DNA from: Roseobacter sp. GAI101
GTDB taxonomy: Bacteria > Pseudomonadota > Alphaproteobacteria > Rhodobacterales > Rhodobacteraceae
Length of the DNA: 64,000 nt
Assembly: GCF_000156335.1 (NCBI RefSeq)
Contig: NZ_DS999213.1
Coordinates: forward strand, 2,530,929-2,594,928
Direction of reading: 5' to 3'
Made by a program: the position numbers and the translations under genes. Numbering within the stretch: the stretch's first letter is position 1; every line of letters begins with the position of its first letter. The notes under the pieces were generated by a model. That model saw only the letters and a program-made list of their open reading frames with translations, was not told the DNA's origin and ran no database searches. Below, piece by piece: positions 44,249 through 52,506 of this stretch.

Positions 44249-47017
44249 CTAGGCCGCGACAGCCTTGCGGGTGCCACGCGCATTGCGGCCCCGTTGCAGC
44301 ATGACGACCAGCGCCAACAGCAGCAAAGCGGGGATGAACATCCAGTATTTACTGGGGGTTTCGACCGGCTTGAGCACGCGCAGCACCTCTTGATCCCAGT
44401 CCAGACCGGCGCTCGCAGCCGGTGAATCATAAAGCACGTCGTCAATGATCATCTTGTCGCCATCCATGCGCGTGACGATCCCTGCGGCTTCCAGCTTTTC
44501 CTCGCCCGTGGCACCTGCGCTGATCGGCAGAAGGGCGACGAATTCGATAGGATCACCCAGATCGCCGACACCGGACACACGCAGGCGCAGATCTTCACCG
44601 CTTGGCGTATCGGCAGCGGCCTGCACGATCTCGGCCGGGGCTTCCTCAAGGTAGGGTGGGAAAACCATGTCCATCCAGAACCCCGGACGGAACAGCGTGA
44701 ACGCGATCAGCAGCAGCGCAATCGTTTCGTAGAAACGGTTTTTCGCCAGGAACCAACCTTGGGTCGCTGCCGCGAACAGCAGCATCGCAAAGGTCGCGAC
44801 AATGAAGACGAATATGCCCTGGAACATGGTGACGTTGATCAGCAGCAGTTCGGTGTTGAAGATAAACAGGAACGGCAAGGCGGCGGTGCGCAACGAATAA
44901 AAGAACGCGACCACACCGGTCTTGATCGGATCACCACCGGATACAGCGGCAGCCGCAAAGCTGGCCAGACCCACGGGCGGCGTCACATCGGCCATGATGC
45001 CGAAGTAGAACACGAACAGGTGCACGGCGATCAGCGGCACGATCAATCCGTTTTGCTGGCCCAGCGTCACGATGACGGGGGCAAGCAACGCGGACACGAC
45101 GATATAGTTCGCCGTGGTCGGCAGCCCCATCCCAAGGATCAGCGACAGGACCGCCGTCAGGAACAGAATGGCCAAGATGTTGCCGCCTGACAGAACCTCG
45201 ACCACATCGGCAAGGGCCGAACCGACACCGGTCTGGCTGACCACGCCGACGATGATACCCGCCGTCGCCGTGGCGATGCCGATACCGATCATGTTGCGCG
45301 CACCGACGACCAGACCGTCGATCAGGTCTTTCAGACCTTCCCCCACATCATTGGCGAACTGGCTTTCGCCACGGAAAATCGCCATCAGCGGACGCTGGGT
45401 GACGAGGATGAAAACCATATAGGTCGTCGCCCAGAACGCAGACAGGCCGGGGGAAAGGCGATCGACCATCAGCGCCCAGACCAACACGACGATCGGCAGG
45501 ATAAAGTGCAGACCGGACCGGACCGTCGGGCCGGGCAAAGGCAAGCGTGTGACAGGCGCGTTCGGATCGTCCAGTTTCAGCGGCTCTTCCTTTGAACCGA
45601 CATACAGCAGGGCGGCGTAAATGGCCGTCAGCACACCAAAGATGATGTAGCCCGCGCTGTTCGGGAATGCAGGGCGCAACCACCCCATGCCATAGTAAAC
45701 GGCAAAGCTGAGCGCACAGATGCAGGCGATGATGAATGCCGACACCAGCAGGCGCTGGATGATGGGCTTGGGCGTATAGGGGCGTTCAAGGCCAACCATT
45801 CCGGCCTTCAGAGCCTCTAGATGGACGATATACACGAGCGCGATGTAGGAAATCACCGCTGGCAGAAACGCGTGTTTGACCACGTCGAAATAGGGGATGC
45901 CCACATATTCAACCATCAGGAACGCAGCCGCACCCATAACGGGCGGCATGATCTGACCGTTCACGGACGATGCAACCTCGACCGCGCCAGCCTTTTCCGA
46001 ACTGAACCCGACTTTCTTCATCAACGGGATCGTAAATGTCCCGGTGGTGACGACGTTTGCGATGGAAGAGCCCGAGATGAGGCCCGTCATGGCCGAAGAA
46101 ACCACAGCCGCTTTTGCAGGCCCGCCCTTCATGTGCCCCATCAGGCTGAACGCCACCTGAATGAAATAGTTGCCCGCGCCCGCCTTATCCAGCAATGCGC
46201 CGAACAGAACGAACAGGAAAACAAACGAGGTTGAAACACCAAGCGCGATGCCGAATACACCTTCGGTGGTGATCCACTGGTGGTTCACGATTTCGGACAG
46301 GCTGTTGCCCTTGTGCGCGATGATGTCGGGCATGACCGGACCAAGGACGTTGTAAATTAGGAATACAGACGCCACGATCATCAGGGCCGGGCCAAGCGCG
46401 CGGCGCGTTGCCTCGAGCAGGATCATGATGCCGATGACGAAAACAACCGTGTCTTGCATGTTCGGCGCGCCAACACGCCCCGAGATTTCACGGTAATAGA
46501 CGAACAGATACAGGGCCGAGGCCGCACCGACGACGGCCAGGATCCACTCCCAAATCGGAATGCGATTCTTGGGGGACCCCAAGACGACCGAAGCGACCAT
46601 GGCGATGGCGACAAGCGGTATCCACCATGTCGGCGTGTCGTCTTTGGCACCGACCATAAACAGGTAGGCCAGGACAATCGGCACAATCACGCCAAGGCCC
46701 AGCTGCACCTTGGTGCGGGCTGCGGGGAATGCGGCAATGCCCAGGAAAATGGCAAAGGCAAGGTGGATCGAACGGGTTTCAGTGTCGTTGAAGACACCCC
46801 AACCGACGACAAAGGGAATGGGTGATGCGATCCAAAGCTGGAACAAGGACCATGCAAGTGCTGTCAGCGCAAGGAAAACGCCAACGTTCCCCGTCGCGGA
46901 TCTGCCACCGGTGTCAGAGGAAGCAACAAGTTCATCAAGCTCCAACTGGCTTAGCCCACCTTTTCCGGCGGCTTCGGCTTCGACGGCAGCGGCTTGCTGT
47001 TGATCATTATTTGACAT
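44249..47017 (-). CDS. TRAP transporter permease, fused 4TM/12TM type, with extra C-terminal domain
   Basis: Fused small and large permease of a TAXI-TRAP tripartite transporter. It has about 20 hydrophobic segments; the large-permease core shows VFLFVLFGALLDKAGAGNYFI, GGPAKAAVVSSAMTGLISGSS, and LILGMGLPTTANYIVVSALL. After the membrane part, a C-terminal soluble region (about residues 790-885: VSGVGDLGDPIEFVALLPIS, then DDVLYDSPAASAGLDW) resembles DUF3394, a domain seen on such TAXI permeases, and a last membrane segment ends the protein. 922 residues. Lies after the TAXI binding-protein gene on the same strand. Confidence 0.92.
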   Translation of the reverse strand: MSNNDQQQAAAVEAEAAGKGGLSQLELDELVASSDTGGRSATGNVGVFLALTALAWSLFQLWIASPIPFVVGWGVFNDTETRSIHLAFAIFLGIAAFPAARTKVQLGLGVIVPIVLAYLFMVGAKDDTPTWWIPLVAIAMVASVVLGSPKNRIPIWEWILAVVGAASALYLFVYYREISGRVGAPNMQDTVVFVIGIMILLEATRRALGPALMIVASVFLIYNVLGPVMPDIIAHKGNSLSEIVNHQWITTEGVFGIALGVSTSFVFLFVLFGALLDKAGAGNYFIQVAFSLMGHMKGGPAKAAVVSSAMTGLISGSSIANVVTTGTFTIPLMKKVGFSSEKAGAVEVASSVNGQIMPPVMGAAAFLMVEYVGIPYFDVVKHAFLPAVISYIALVYIVHLEALKAGMVGLERPYTPKPIIQRLLVSAFIIACICALSFAVYYGMGWLRPAFPNSAGYIIFGVLTAIYAALLYVGSKEEPLKLDDPNAPVTRLPLPGPTVRSGLHFILPIVVLVWALMVDRLSPGLSAFWATTYMVFILVTQRPLMAIFRGESQFANDVGEGLKDLIDGLVVGARNMIGIGIATATAGIIVGVVSQTGVGSALADVVEVLSGGNILAILFLTAVLSLILGMGLPTTANYIVVSALLAPVIVTLGQQNGLIVPLIAVHLFVFYFGIMADVTPPVGLASFAAAAVSGGDPIKTGVVAFFYSLRTAALPFLFIFNTELLLINVTMFQGIFVFIVATFAMLLFAAATQGWFLAKNRFYETIALLLIAFTLFRPGFWMDMVFPPYLEEAPAEIVQAAADTPSGEDLRLRVSGVGDLGDPIEFVALLPISAGATGEEKLEAAGIVTRMDGDKMIIDDVLYDSPAASAGLDWDQEVLRVLKPVETPSKYWMFIPALLLLALVVMLQRGRNARGTRKAVAA

Positions 47018-47094
47018 GTATCGTCCCCTTGGCGGCCCCGTCTTAGGACAGGTGCACTTTTATTATCGTCGGGCAGGTCTTTTACAAATTAGGT

Positions 47095-47121
47095 CCAGAA
47101 GCGGGGTGCGCCCGCTTCTGG
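47095..47121 (-). other. Intercistronic stem-loop between TRAP binding-protein and permease genes
   Basis: A perfect 11-bp stem (CCAGAAGCGGG with CCCGCTTCTGG) and 5-nt loop sits in the 124-nt gap between the TAXI and permease genes. Such hairpins often protect the binding-protein message and reduce permease yield. No strong U-tract follows on the minus strand. Confidence 0.8.
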
Positions 47122-47141
47122 TGATATTCAGAGAGTGTGGA

Positions 47142-48101
47142 TTACTCCATCCAGCCACGCTCTTTGTAGTACTTCACGGCACCGTCATGCAAAGGCGCGG
47201 ACAGACCGTCTTTGATCATCTCTTCTTCCTTGAGGTTCTCAAACGCGGGGTGCAGCTTCTTGAAGCGGTCAAAGTTGTCGAACACAGCTTTCACGACTTC
47301 GTAAACAACCTCATCATCAACATCCGACGACGTCACGAAGGTTGCTTTCACACCGAATGTCTTAACTTCGCTGTCTGTACCCTTGTACATGCCACCTGGA
47401 ACGGTCGCATAAGCGTAGAACGGGTTGTCGGCGACCAGCTTGTCGATCGCTTCGCCTTCGACTGGAACCAGCTTGGCATCGACGGTGGAAACCGCTTCCT
47501 GGATCGACCCGTTCGGGTGACCGACGGTGTAGATGATCGCATCGACCTTGTTGTCGCCCAGTGCGGCGGCTTGCTCGGCTGGCTTCAGCTCGGATGCCAA
47601 TGCAAAGTCATCCATTGTCCAACCCTTGGCGGCCAGAACAACTTCCATCGTGGCCAGCTGACCGGAACCGGGGTTACCCACGTTAACGCGCTTGCCCTTA
47701 AGGTCGTCAAAGCTTTCGATGCCCGCATCGGCGCGTGCAATCACGGTGAAGGGTTCGGAATGGACAGAGAAAACTGCGCGCTCTTTGTCGAACTTGTCAC
47801 CTTCGAACTGCGAAGAACCGTTATAGGCGTGGAACTGCCAATCGGACTGGGCAACACCCATGTCCATGTCGCCGGCCTTGATCGCGTTGATGTTGGCGAT
47901 GGACCCACCTGTCGAAGGTGCCGTGCACTTCAGACCGGTTGTGGCGCTGTCACGGTTTACCAGACGGCAGATCGACTGACCCACGACAAAGTAAACACCT
48001 GTCTGGCCACCGGTGCCGATGGTGATGAATTTTTCTTGCGCTGTCGCAGCAGTCCCCGCGACAAGCGCGGATGCGATGGCGATGGACTTGAAAATCGTCA
48101 T
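47142..48101 (-). CDS. TAXI-type TRAP transporter solute-binding protein
   Basis: Periplasmic binding protein of the TAXI (TRAP-associated extracytoplasmic immunogenic) family. It has a signal peptide (1-21, ending GTAATAQ) and the family core: ITIGTGGQTGVYFVVGQSI, GLKCTAPSTGGSIANINAIK, RVNVGNPGSGQLATMEVVL. Known TAXI ligands include glutamate-like and small carboxylate compounds, but few are known. 319 residues. The gene begins the TAXI-TRAP operon, with the five-gene cluster downstream on the same strand. Confidence 0.93.
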   Translation of the reverse strand: MTIFKSIAIASALVAGTAATAQEKFITIGTGGQTGVYFVVGQSICRLVNRDSATTGLKCTAPSTGGSIANINAIKAGDMDMGVAQSDWQFHAYNGSSQFEGDKFDKERAVFSVHSEPFTVIARADAGIESFDDLKGKRVNVGNPGSGQLATMEVVLAAKGWTMDDFALASELKPAEQAAALGDNKVDAIIYTVGHPNGSIQEAVSTVDAKLVPVEGEAIDKLVADNPFYAYATVPGGMYKGTDSEVKTFGVKATFVTSSDVDDEVVYEVVKAVFDNFDRFKKLHPAFENLKEEEMIKDGLSAPLHDGAVKYYKERGWME

Positions 48102-48549
48102 TTGAAGTCTCCCAACTTTTTACTCAGAACCCGCGTCATTTATGCGCGGATTTTCTATCATAGCCTGAATGAACGCAGATACCGAGCCGTTAAACAAGTC
48201 AATTTATTTGGCCTTCAGCATGGATTTCCGCGCCGCGCACAAGGCGAAGGGATTGCCAAGCCAAAGCCTGGCCCTAGGTTATGTTATTTTATCAAGTCGT
48301 TGGATATACTAAGCGGTAAAAATTTTGAACAGCAAGGCAAGAACGCTAAGACCCTGCAAATAAATGCAGATTTATTGGAGATCGAATTTTGCAAACCCAA
48401 ACAAAGAGGGACTGTTGATAAAATCAAACATTCCAGTTTCACTCGGTCGAACTTATATCGGACGCGTTCAGACACATTTGAGAATATTATGATATACGTG
48501 CGGCCGATAAGTATTTCAGCCTAAAAAAATCGCATCAGCAGGAGCATCC
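48102..48549. other. 448-base AT-rich intergenic region, no gene found
   Basis: Lies between the divergent TAXI binding-protein gene (minus) and FMN glutamate synthase gene (plus), so it must contain both promoters. I see no tRNA, riboswitch or coding-like frame; a 63-codon minus-strand frame inside it (48284-48475) has no ribosome site or recognisable motif. A TTGATAAAATCAA palindrome is at 48415-48427 (see rejected list). Confidence 0.6.
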
Positions 48550-50166
48550 ATGCACAAAATCCCGTCCCTTGCCCGCTTTGCCACCTTTGCAGGAGTCGTC
48601 GTTTTGGCGCTGGTTTCATTGATCTTGATGGCCGTCTGGTCAGCATGGTTCATCATACCGCTGGCGCTGTTCGGCATCTTGTCGTCGATGGGCACCTATG
48701 ACCTTGTCCAGGAGAAACATTCGATCCTGCGGAATTACCCTGTGTTGGGACATATGCGGTTTTTCTTTGAAGGAATCCGGCCAGAGATTCGGCAGTATCT
48801 GATTGAATCCGATCAGGACGAAGAACCCTTCAGCCGCGACGACCGATCCCTGGTCTATCAGCGCGCCAAAGGGCAGGAAGATGCACGGCCCTTCGGCACC
48901 CGGATGCGGGTCTATGATGCCGGTTATTCCTGGGTGACGCACTCGGTTCAGCCGGTCCATATCGAAGACACCGACTTTCGTGTGCGCATTGGCGGCAAGG
49001 ATTGCGCACAACCTTATAATGCCTCGATTTACAACATCTCGGCGATGAGCTTTGGATCACTGTCCGCGAACGCCATCAGCGCGCTGAACACCGGGGCCCG
49101 GCTGGGCGGGTTTGCGCATGATACGGGCGAAGGCGGGATCAGCCGCTATCACCGTACCGGCGGTGGCGATCTGATCTATGAAGTCGGGTCAGGCTATTTC
49201 GGCTGCCGGACCGATGCGGGTAACTTTGACCCCGAAAAATTCAAGGAACAGGCCAGCAGCGACCAGATCAAGATGATCGAACTGAAACTGAGCCAAGGGG
49301 CCAAGCCGGGCCATGGCGGCATGCTGCCCGCTTCGAAGATCAGCGAAGAAATCGCCGAGGCGCGCGGCGTGCCCATGGGGCGTGATTGTATATCGCCTGC
49401 GGCCCATTCCGCGTTCACCACCCCGATCGAGATGATGGAATTTCTGGGCAAGCTGCGGGATCTTTCTGGCGGTAAACCGGTGGGCTTCAAGCTGTGCATC
49501 GGCCACCAGCGCGAATTCATGTGCATGGTCAAGGCGATGCTGGAAACCGGCATTGTCCCCGACTTTATCGTGGTGGATGGCACCGAAGGCGGTACAGGGG
49601 CGGCACCGCTTGAGTTTGCCAATCACGTGGGCATGCCGATGGTCGAAGGGCTGACCTTTGTGCATAATACGTTGCGCGGTGCGGGCATCCGCGATCAGGT
49701 CAAGCTTGGGGCCGCGGGCAAAGTCGTCTCGGCCTTTGACATTGCACGGGCCTTGGCGCTCGGGGCGGATTGGTGCAACTCTGCGCGGGGGTTCATGTTT
49801 GCGATCGGCTGCATCCAGGCACAGGCGTGTCACACAAACCACTGCCCTGTCGGTGTCGCGACTCAAGACCCTATCCGCCAACGTGCCCTTGATGTCGGGC
49901 ACAAAAGCGAACGCGTTGCACGGTTTCACCGCAACACCCTCGCCGCATTGGGAGAAATGACAGGTGCCGCAGGGTTGACGCATCCGAGCGATTTCCTGCC
50001 CCGCCACCTGATGCTGCGCCAAGGTGACAAAAGCATGGTCCAAGGCGACGAGGTGTTTGGCTACCTGCCCGAAGGATACCTTCTGGACGATAACTCGCCC
50101 GACTTCAAAGGCAACAAAACCCGCTGGGGCCGCGCACAAGCGTCAAGCTTTGTCCCCTTCGATTGA
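48550..50166 (+). CDS. FMN-binding glutamate synthase-family protein
   Basis: Single-subunit homologue of the FMN/synthase barrel of glutamate synthase, also related to MgsC of N-methylglutamate synthase. The N-terminus has one or two membrane segments (about 10-45, VVVLALVSLILMAVW and AWFIIPLALFGI). The barrel shows YNISAMSFGSLSANAISAL, GEGGISRYH, GAKPGHGGMLPASKI, and the conserved GLTFVHNTLRGAGIRDQVKL. The C-terminal HTNHCPVGVATQDP holds the cysteine region, but only part of the Fe-S cluster set. 538 residues. It lacks the amidotransferase domain, so its true reaction is open. It stands alone between opposing operons. Confidence 0.86.
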   Translation: MHKIPSLARFATFAGVVVLALVSLILMAVWSAWFIIPLALFGILSSMGTYDLVQEKHSILRNYPVLGHMRFFFEGIRPEIRQYLIESDQDEEPFSRDDRSLVYQRAKGQEDARPFGTRMRVYDAGYSWVTHSVQPVHIEDTDFRVRIGGKDCAQPYNASIYNISAMSFGSLSANAISALNTGARLGGFAHDTGEGGISRYHRTGGGDLIYEVGSGYFGCRTDAGNFDPEKFKEQASSDQIKMIELKLSQGAKPGHGGMLPASKISEEIAEARGVPMGRDCISPAAHSAFTTPIEMMEFLGKLRDLSGGKPVGFKLCIGHQREFMCMVKAMLETGIVPDFIVVDGTEGGTGAAPLEFANHVGMPMVEGLTFVHNTLRGAGIRDQVKLGAAGKVVSAFDIARALALGADWCNSARGFMFAIGCIQAQACHTNHCPVGVATQDPIRQRALDVGHKSERVARFHRNTLAALGEMTGAAGLTHPSDFLPRHLMLRQGDKSMVQGDEVFGYLPEGYLLDDNSPDFKGNKTRWGRAQASSFVPFD

Positions 50167-50231
50167 TCCAGGTGCCGGAATTTTCGAGAACTCCGAACCG
50201 ACTTTTTGAAAAAACGGCTTACCAAAACAAA

Positions 50232-50262
50232 AGGCGCGCAGGTTTCCCGGCGCGCCTCTTTT
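50232..50262. terminator. Bidirectional terminator between FMN synthase and gabT genes
   Basis: An 8-bp GC-rich stem (AGGCGCGC with GCGCGCCT) and 10-nt loop is flanked by an A-rich run (AAAACAAAA) on one side and CTTTTC on the other. It lies 66 nt after the plus-strand stop and 27 nt from the gabT stop, so it can end both transcripts. Confidence 0.83.
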
Positions 50263-50288
50263 CTAACGTCTGGTTTGAACTCTGAAGC

Positions 50289-51683
50289 TTAGAATGCTTC
50301 GTCAGCAACAGCAGCCAAAACCGCATCTTCGAAGATCGCGAGGCCTTCTTCCACGATCTCATCCGAGGCCGTCAGGGGAACCATAACGCGGATCGCGTTG
50401 CCTTGCATGCCACAGCTCAGCAGCAGCAGACCACGCTTCAGCGCATGGGCGATCACGCGCTTGGTGAAATCACCGTCTGCCTTCGCGCTTTCAAAGTCGG
50501 TCACAAACTCGACCGCGACCATCGCACCAAGACCGCGAATGTCCCACATACGGAACGGTGCGGCACGGGCACCAATCTCGGCAAAACGGGCCTTCAGGTG
50601 TTCGCCCATTCTGGTCGAGCGCGCCAGCAGGCCTTCGTCTTCGATCGCGGCAATCGCGGCAAGAGCCGCAGCACAGGCCACGGGGTTGCCCCCATAGGTG
50701 CCCCCCAAGCCGCCTGGTGCCATCGCGTCCATCACGTCGGCGCGGCCAATCACGCCTGCCAGCGGATAGCCACCCGCCATGGATTTCGCCACGGTGATCA
50801 GATCGGGCACGACACCAGAATGTTCAATCGCGAACCATGTACCCGTACGGCCAAAGCCGGCTTGGACTTCATCCGCGATCAGCAAGATACCATGTTCGTC
50901 GCAAATTTCACGCAGCTGACGCATCATGTCGAATGGCACGGGCGTATAGCCACCTTCGCCCAGAACGGGTTCGATGATGATGGCGGCAATGCGCTCTGGC
51001 TGGGCATCGGTCAGGAACAGGTTCTTGAGGCCGATGATCGCGTCTTCGACGGTGATACCATCACGCTGGGACGGGAATGGCGCGCGGAAGATGTCTGCAG
51101 GGAAGGGTCCGACGTCTTTCTTGTAGGGCGACACTTTGCCGGTCAGGCCAAGCGTCAGCAGCGTACGGCCATGGTAGCTGCCAGTAAAGGCGATCACACC
51201 GGGGCGACCGGTCGCCGCGCGTGCAATCTTGACCGCGTTTTCAACAGCTTCGGCACCCGTGGTGACCAGAAGGGTCTTTTTGGGCATATCGCCGGGCGCA
51301 AGCGCGTTCAACTTTTCAGCCAGCTCGATATAGGGCGCGTAGGGCACGACCTGAAAGCTGGTGTGCGTGTACTGATCTTCTTGCGCCTTGGCAGCTGCGA
51401 CCACTTTGGGGTGACGGTGACCGGTGTTCAAAACGCCGATGCCGCCCACGAAATCAATGTAGCGGTTGCCGTCTTCGTCCCAAAGTTCGGCATTCTCGGC
51501 GTATTTCGCATAGATCTGCGCAGCAGAGGCAACACCACGGGGCACAGCCAGTTCGCGGCGGGCGGCCAACTGGGCATTCGTCTCAATAGAAATATTCGCC
51601 TGAAGCATATCGGGGACGATCGTGCTTTTGGCAGTTTTCTTTGCAGCGCCCTTGCGGGACGGCTTTTTCGCGGTGCTAGACAT
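50289..51683 (-). CDS. gabT: 4-aminobutyrate aminotransferase
   Basis: Transfers the amino group of GABA (or a close omega-amino acid) to 2-oxoglutarate. The cofactor lysine is in DLITVAKSMAGGYPLAGVIG, the PLP Asp in ILLIADEVQAGFGRTGTWF, and the family match is strong (VTTGAEAVENAVKIARAATG, FTGSYHGRTLLTLGLTGK). It carries an unusual ~25-residue Lys/Ala/Ser-rich N-terminus (MSSTAKKPSRKGAAKKTAKS) before the GabT core; an in-frame ATG at 51608 would remove it. 464 residues. The divergent XRE-cupin gene probably regulates it. No gabD is nearby. Confidence 0.9.
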   Translation of the reverse strand: MSSTAKKPSRKGAAKKTAKSTIVPDMLQANISIETNAQLAARRELAVPRGVASAAQIYAKYAENAELWDEDGNRYIDFVGGIGVLNTGHRHPKVVAAAKAQEDQYTHTSFQVVPYAPYIELAEKLNALAPGDMPKKTLLVTTGAEAVENAVKIARAATGRPGVIAFTGSYHGRTLLTLGLTGKVSPYKKDVGPFPADIFRAPFPSQRDGITVEDAIIGLKNLFLTDAQPERIAAIIIEPVLGEGGYTPVPFDMMRQLREICDEHGILLIADEVQAGFGRTGTWFAIEHSGVVPDLITVAKSMAGGYPLAGVIGRADVMDAMAPGGLGGTYGGNPVACAAALAAIAAIEDEGLLARSTRMGEHLKARFAEIGARAAPFRMWDIRGLGAMVAVEFVTDFESAKADGDFTKRVIAHALKRGLLLLSCGMQGNAIRVMVPLTASDEIVEEGLAIFEDAVLAAVADEAF

Positions 51684-51702
51684 CTACAAATCCTTTAAAT
51701 GG

Positions 51703-51718
51703 AACGCAGGCGTGCGTT
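51703..51718 (-). repeat. Inverted repeat upstream of gabT, possible operator
   Basis: AACGCA and TGCGTT flank a GGCG core, and TTTAAA and TTTAAAA lie symmetrically outside. It lies 20-35 nt upstream of the gabT ATG, in the region between gabT and the divergent XRE-cupin regulator, which makes it a candidate binding site for that regulator. Confidence 0.45.
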
Positions 51719-51796
51719 TAAAATCCTCTTATTGCGTTTAATTTAATTGTCAATGAAGTTTCAGCGGTGCGCAATGGTTCACATTCGCGCCCGCTA

Positions 51797-51820
51797 AATT
51801 TCGCCTGTAATTTCGCCTGT
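51797..51820. repeat. 12-bp perfect tandem duplication upstream of the XRE-cupin gene
   Basis: AATTTCGCCTGT is present twice head to tail (51797-51808 and 51809-51820), with AATT repeated once more. It lies 54-77 nt before the regulator's GTG start, inside the divergent promoter region. It may be a regulator site or a recent slippage product. Confidence 0.65.
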
Positions 51821-51873
51821 AATTGCATGGCGATAGGGTTTAGATGGTGCATCGAAACTTTTAGGGGTCGGGC

Positions 51874-52425
51874 GTGGACATAGGTCATCGGCTAAGAACG
51901 ATTCGCGAAGAACGTGGCCTTTCGCAACGGGAACTTGCCGCCAAGGCGGGCCTGACCAACGGGACCATCTCCCTGATCGAAAAGAACAAGACCAGCCCGT
52001 CTGTCGCATCCCTGAAAAGCCTGCTTGATGCGATCCCGATCAGCATGGCGGAGTTTTTCTCTCCTCTCGAAGATGCCGAGACCCCCAAAGTGTTTTACCG
52101 GCAAAGCGAGTTTATCGAAATTTCACCCTCCAGCGAAGGACAGGTGTCTTTGCGCCAGCTTGGCAATGCAGAACAGCATTCACTGCAGGTCTTGCATGAA
52201 ACCTATCCGCCAGGGGCGGATACGGGCCCCGAATTGCTCGTTCATGACGGCGAAGAAGCCGGCGTCGTGATCTCAGGAGAGATTGAAGTTACCGTCGACA
52301 ATGCCGTTTCGGTGCTCGCTCCGGGCGACGGCTATATGTTTGACAGCCGACTGCCACACAGATTTCGCAACATCGGCACAGTGACCTGCGTCGTCGTCAG
52401 CGCCTGTACCCCGCCAAGTTTCTGA
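51874..52425 (+). CDS. XRE-family regulator with C-terminal cupin (PuuR-like)
   Basis: DNA-binding repressor or activator. Residues 1-60 are an HTH of the lambda-repressor type (RLRTIREERGLSQRELAAKAGLT). Residues 110-183 form a small cupin that probably binds a small metabolite (GADTGPELLVHDGEEAGVVI, HRFRNIGTVTCVVVS). This build matches PuuR, which represses putrescine use in E. coli by binding putrescine. The start is GTG at 51874. 183 residues. Divergent from gabT, its most likely target. Confidence 0.87.
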   Translation: MDIGHRLRTIREERGLSQRELAAKAGLTNGTISLIEKNKTSPSVASLKSLLDAIPISMAEFFSPLEDAETPKVFYRQSEFIEISPSSEGQVSLRQLGNAEQHSLQVLHETYPPGADTGPELLVHDGEEAGVVISGEIEVTVDNAVSVLAPGDGYMFDSRLPHRFRNIGTVTCVVVSACTPPSF

Positions 52426-52506
52426 CGAAACTCATGCGCGGCTTGCCACGTCCTGGTTAAAACAAAGCAATAGGCACAAGACCTTCTGAAAACCCTCAGA
52501 CTGCAG

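Noticed and set aside
48415..48427. TTGATAAAATCAA palindrome, similar to an FNR/Anr box
   Set aside because: The two half-sites are separated by 3 bases instead of 4, and no redox gene is adjacent. Not scored as a regulator site.
48284..48475. 63-codon minus-strand frame in the 448-base gap
   Set aside because: No Shine-Dalgarno, no homology, lies in promoter region.
47016..48524. Long plus-strand open frame (502 codons)
   Set aside because: It is antisense to the TAXI binding-protein gene and part of the intergenic region; no recognisable motif.
51701..51718. GGAAC followed by CGTT upstream of gabT
   Set aside because: Spacing is only 9 nt and the strand is wrong for gabT; treated as part of an inverted repeat instead.
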